From Bacteroidota bacterium (GTDB lineage Bacteria > Bacteroidota > Bacteroidia > Bacteroidales > UBA12481), in assembly GCA_030592205.1 (NCBI GenBank), contig JAUVKA010000156.1, positions 1 through 8,315 of the forward strand: 8,315 nt of DNA, read 5' to 3'. The notes below the pieces were generated by a model, which was not told where the DNA came from, made no database searches, and saw nothing but the letters and a program-made list of their open reading frames with translations. The translations under genes were made by a program, and so were the position numbers. Position 1 is the stretch's first letter; every line of letters starts with the position of its first letter. Below, piece by piece: positions 7,470-8,315 of the stretch.

Positions 7470-7477
7470 CAAAGTTA
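7470..7477 (-). promoter_or_regulatory. Candidate -7 box for the 638-aa gene
   Basis: The minus strand reads TAACTTTG, an exact TAnnTTTG match, ending 25 bases before the start codon as in the sister gene. It directly follows the T-tract of the terminator of the upstream copy. No clear -33 TTG is visible. Confidence 0.6.
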
Positions 7478-7516
7478 GAAAAAAAAAGAAAGCCACCCCA
7501 GATTTACTGAGATGGC
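7478..7516 (-). terminator. Intrinsic terminator of the partial upstream paralogue
   Basis: On the minus strand a 10-bp stem (GCCATCTCAG with CTGGGGTGGC, two U-G wobbles) closes a TAAAT loop. It is followed by TTTC and a run of T residues at 7491-7478. It begins 24 bases after the stop of the gene ending at 7541. The wobbles pair only in minus-strand RNA, which fixes the orientation. Confidence 0.85.
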
Positions 7517-7540
7517 TTCCAAATTATATTCTACTATCGC

Positions 7541-8315
7541 TTAGTCAGCAATGATCATGCGCTTTGTATCAACAAAGTTACCAGCTTTGAGGGTGTAGAA
7601 ATATACACCTGCTTCAAGACTTTCAGTGTTTATTTGTAAACTATGCTTTCCTGCCGGTTTGTTACCTTCATTGTACTGAAGTACTGTTCTACCAGTCATA
7701 TCTGTGACTTCAAGAATCACGTCAGATGAATTTGCCAGGTCGTAAACAATTTCCGTAGATCCCTTTACCGGGTTAGGATAGTTTTGCTCCAACTGGCTCA
7801 TGGAGGTACTTAAGTCAACTCCATCAATTAAATTGGAGTGATCGTTAAGTAACATACGGGTCATCAATATAGCTCCGTTCGTGATTCCCTGGGTAAAATC
7901 AGCATCAACATTACCTCTAACAATCGAAGAAGGATCGTTAACCTTTACACTTCTGTCAGCACCAATAGCAAAGTTTAGATATCTCTTATACGGGAGTTGT
8001 TCAGTATGCCAGTTCCAGTATTCCACACCAGCATAAACAACATCACCGGCGATAAGGAATTCGGATTCACCGTCTTTTTCCAAAGGAAGTGTAATCCAGG
8101 TGTTATGCATAGCTGAATCGAGGGTTACAATTTCAGAAACCAACAATTCAACTGGTGTTGGGTCTTCTTCATCTACGGGTGGCAGCCAGTACATTGCCAT
8201 TCGGAATTCAATCTCCCCATCAGCCAATCCTCCGGTAACAAAGGCAGAGATTGCATCGACCTCAGTATCTCCATAGATTGGGTAAATATTTCCAACAAAA
8301 TGCTGTTCATTAGGC
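7541..8315 (-). CDS. Secreted T9SS-sorted paralogue, first copy of array, N-terminus beyond window
   Basis: Only the last 257 residues are visible. The frame stays open to the right edge and matches the paralogues from PNEQHFVG onward (residue 382 of the 638-aa copy). The visible part therefore holds most of the C-terminal beta-rich module and the whole sorting domain (NYPNP, DMTGRTVL, AGVYFYTL, KRMIIAD). A TTG at 8225-8227 could be mistaken for a start, but homology to the two complete copies continues in frame upstream of it, so the gene is truncated by the window and not short. No Cys is present in the visible part, whereas both other copies have two here, in GDC and SVCR contexts. The body is the most diverged of the three, notably around GITNGAILMTRMLL where the others read AKRKLMVKL. 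Its terminator follows at 7516-7478. Confidence 0.88.
   Translation of the reverse strand, partial: PNEQHFVGNIYPIYGDTEVDAISAFVTGGLADGEIEFRMAMYWLPPVDEEDPTPVELLVSEIVTLDSAMHNTWITLPLEKDGESEFLIAGDVVYAGVEYWNWHTEQLPYKRYLNFAIGADRSVKVNDPSSIVRGNVDADFTQGITNGAILMTRMLLNDHSNLIDGVDLSTSMSQLEQNYPNPVKGSTEIVYDLANSSDVILEVTDMTGRTVLQYNEGNKPAGKHSLQINTESLEAGVYFYTLKAGNFVDTKRMIIAD

Larger units (their letters stand above)
3438..8315 (-). repeat. Tandem array of three paralogous transcription units, period about 2.0 kb
   Basis: Start codons of the two complete copies are 2023 bases apart, and the repeat unit includes promoter, leader, coding region and terminator. The junctions between units are short (106 and 96 bases) and recognisably homologous: stop, GCCACCCC stem, T-tract, TAACTTTG, AAACA/TGTTT repeat, ATG. 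The copies are clearly diverged throughout, so this is not an assembly duplication. More copies may exist beyond the right edge. Confidence 0.88.

Noticed and set aside
7541..8227. A self-contained 228-aa gene starting at TTG 8225-8227
   Set aside because: Homology to both complete paralogues continues in frame to the window edge, so the TTG is an internal Leu codon of a truncated gene.

Overview
The window looks like a chromosomal segment of a member of the Bacteroidota. It contains type IX secretion (T9SS) C-terminal sorting domains, a TAnnTTTG-type -7 box, A/T-rich leaders without clear Shine-Dalgarno sequences, and a periplasmic-type S9B dipeptidyl peptidase. An anaerobic or aquatic Bacteroidales/Marinilabiliales-like organism is plausible, but the order cannot be fixed from this sequence. 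Every supported gene is on the minus strand, so transcription runs from high to low coordinates. I found no RNA gene, mobile element or CRISPR array, and no gene-free stretch longer than about 200 bases.

Right part (about 3438-8315): a tandem array of three paralogous secreted proteins. The first transcribed copy (7541 to beyond 8315) is cut by the window edge. The second (5528-7444, 638 aa) and third (3496-5421, 641 aa) are complete. Each complete copy has a signal peptide, a MAM/choice-of-anchor-J-like N-terminal domain, an Ig/CARDB-like domain, a further beta-rich module and a T9SS type A sorting domain. Each copy ends in its own intrinsic terminator with a GCCACCCC-type stem. Copies 2 and 3 in transcription order each start from a candidate promoter placed directly after the preceding terminator's T-tract. 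The array is therefore a series of separate transcription units that duplicated together with their junctions. Divergence is mosaic: the sorting domains of the two upstream copies match best, while the bodies of the two complete copies match best.

Left part (1-3298): a probable three-gene operon. The first gene is a divergent thymidylate-synthase-fold enzyme (298 aa). It overlaps by 8 bases a homologue of the 2'-deoxynucleoside 5'-phosphate N-hydrolase DNPH1/Rcl (140 aa). A secreted dipeptidyl peptidase IV-family serine peptidase follows 29 bases later and is truncated by the left window edge.

The most interesting signal is the coupled pair of a TS-like enzyme and a nucleotide N-glycosidase. 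This gene combination has the same logic as MilA/MilB of mildiomycin biosynthesis, where a pyrimidine nucleotide is 5-hydroxymethylated and its base then released. The TS-like protein keeps the catalytic Cys and the base-reading Asn but lacks several hallmarks of true thymidylate synthase. A non-thymidylate role in making, salvaging or removing a modified pyrimidine nucleotide is therefore a real possibility.
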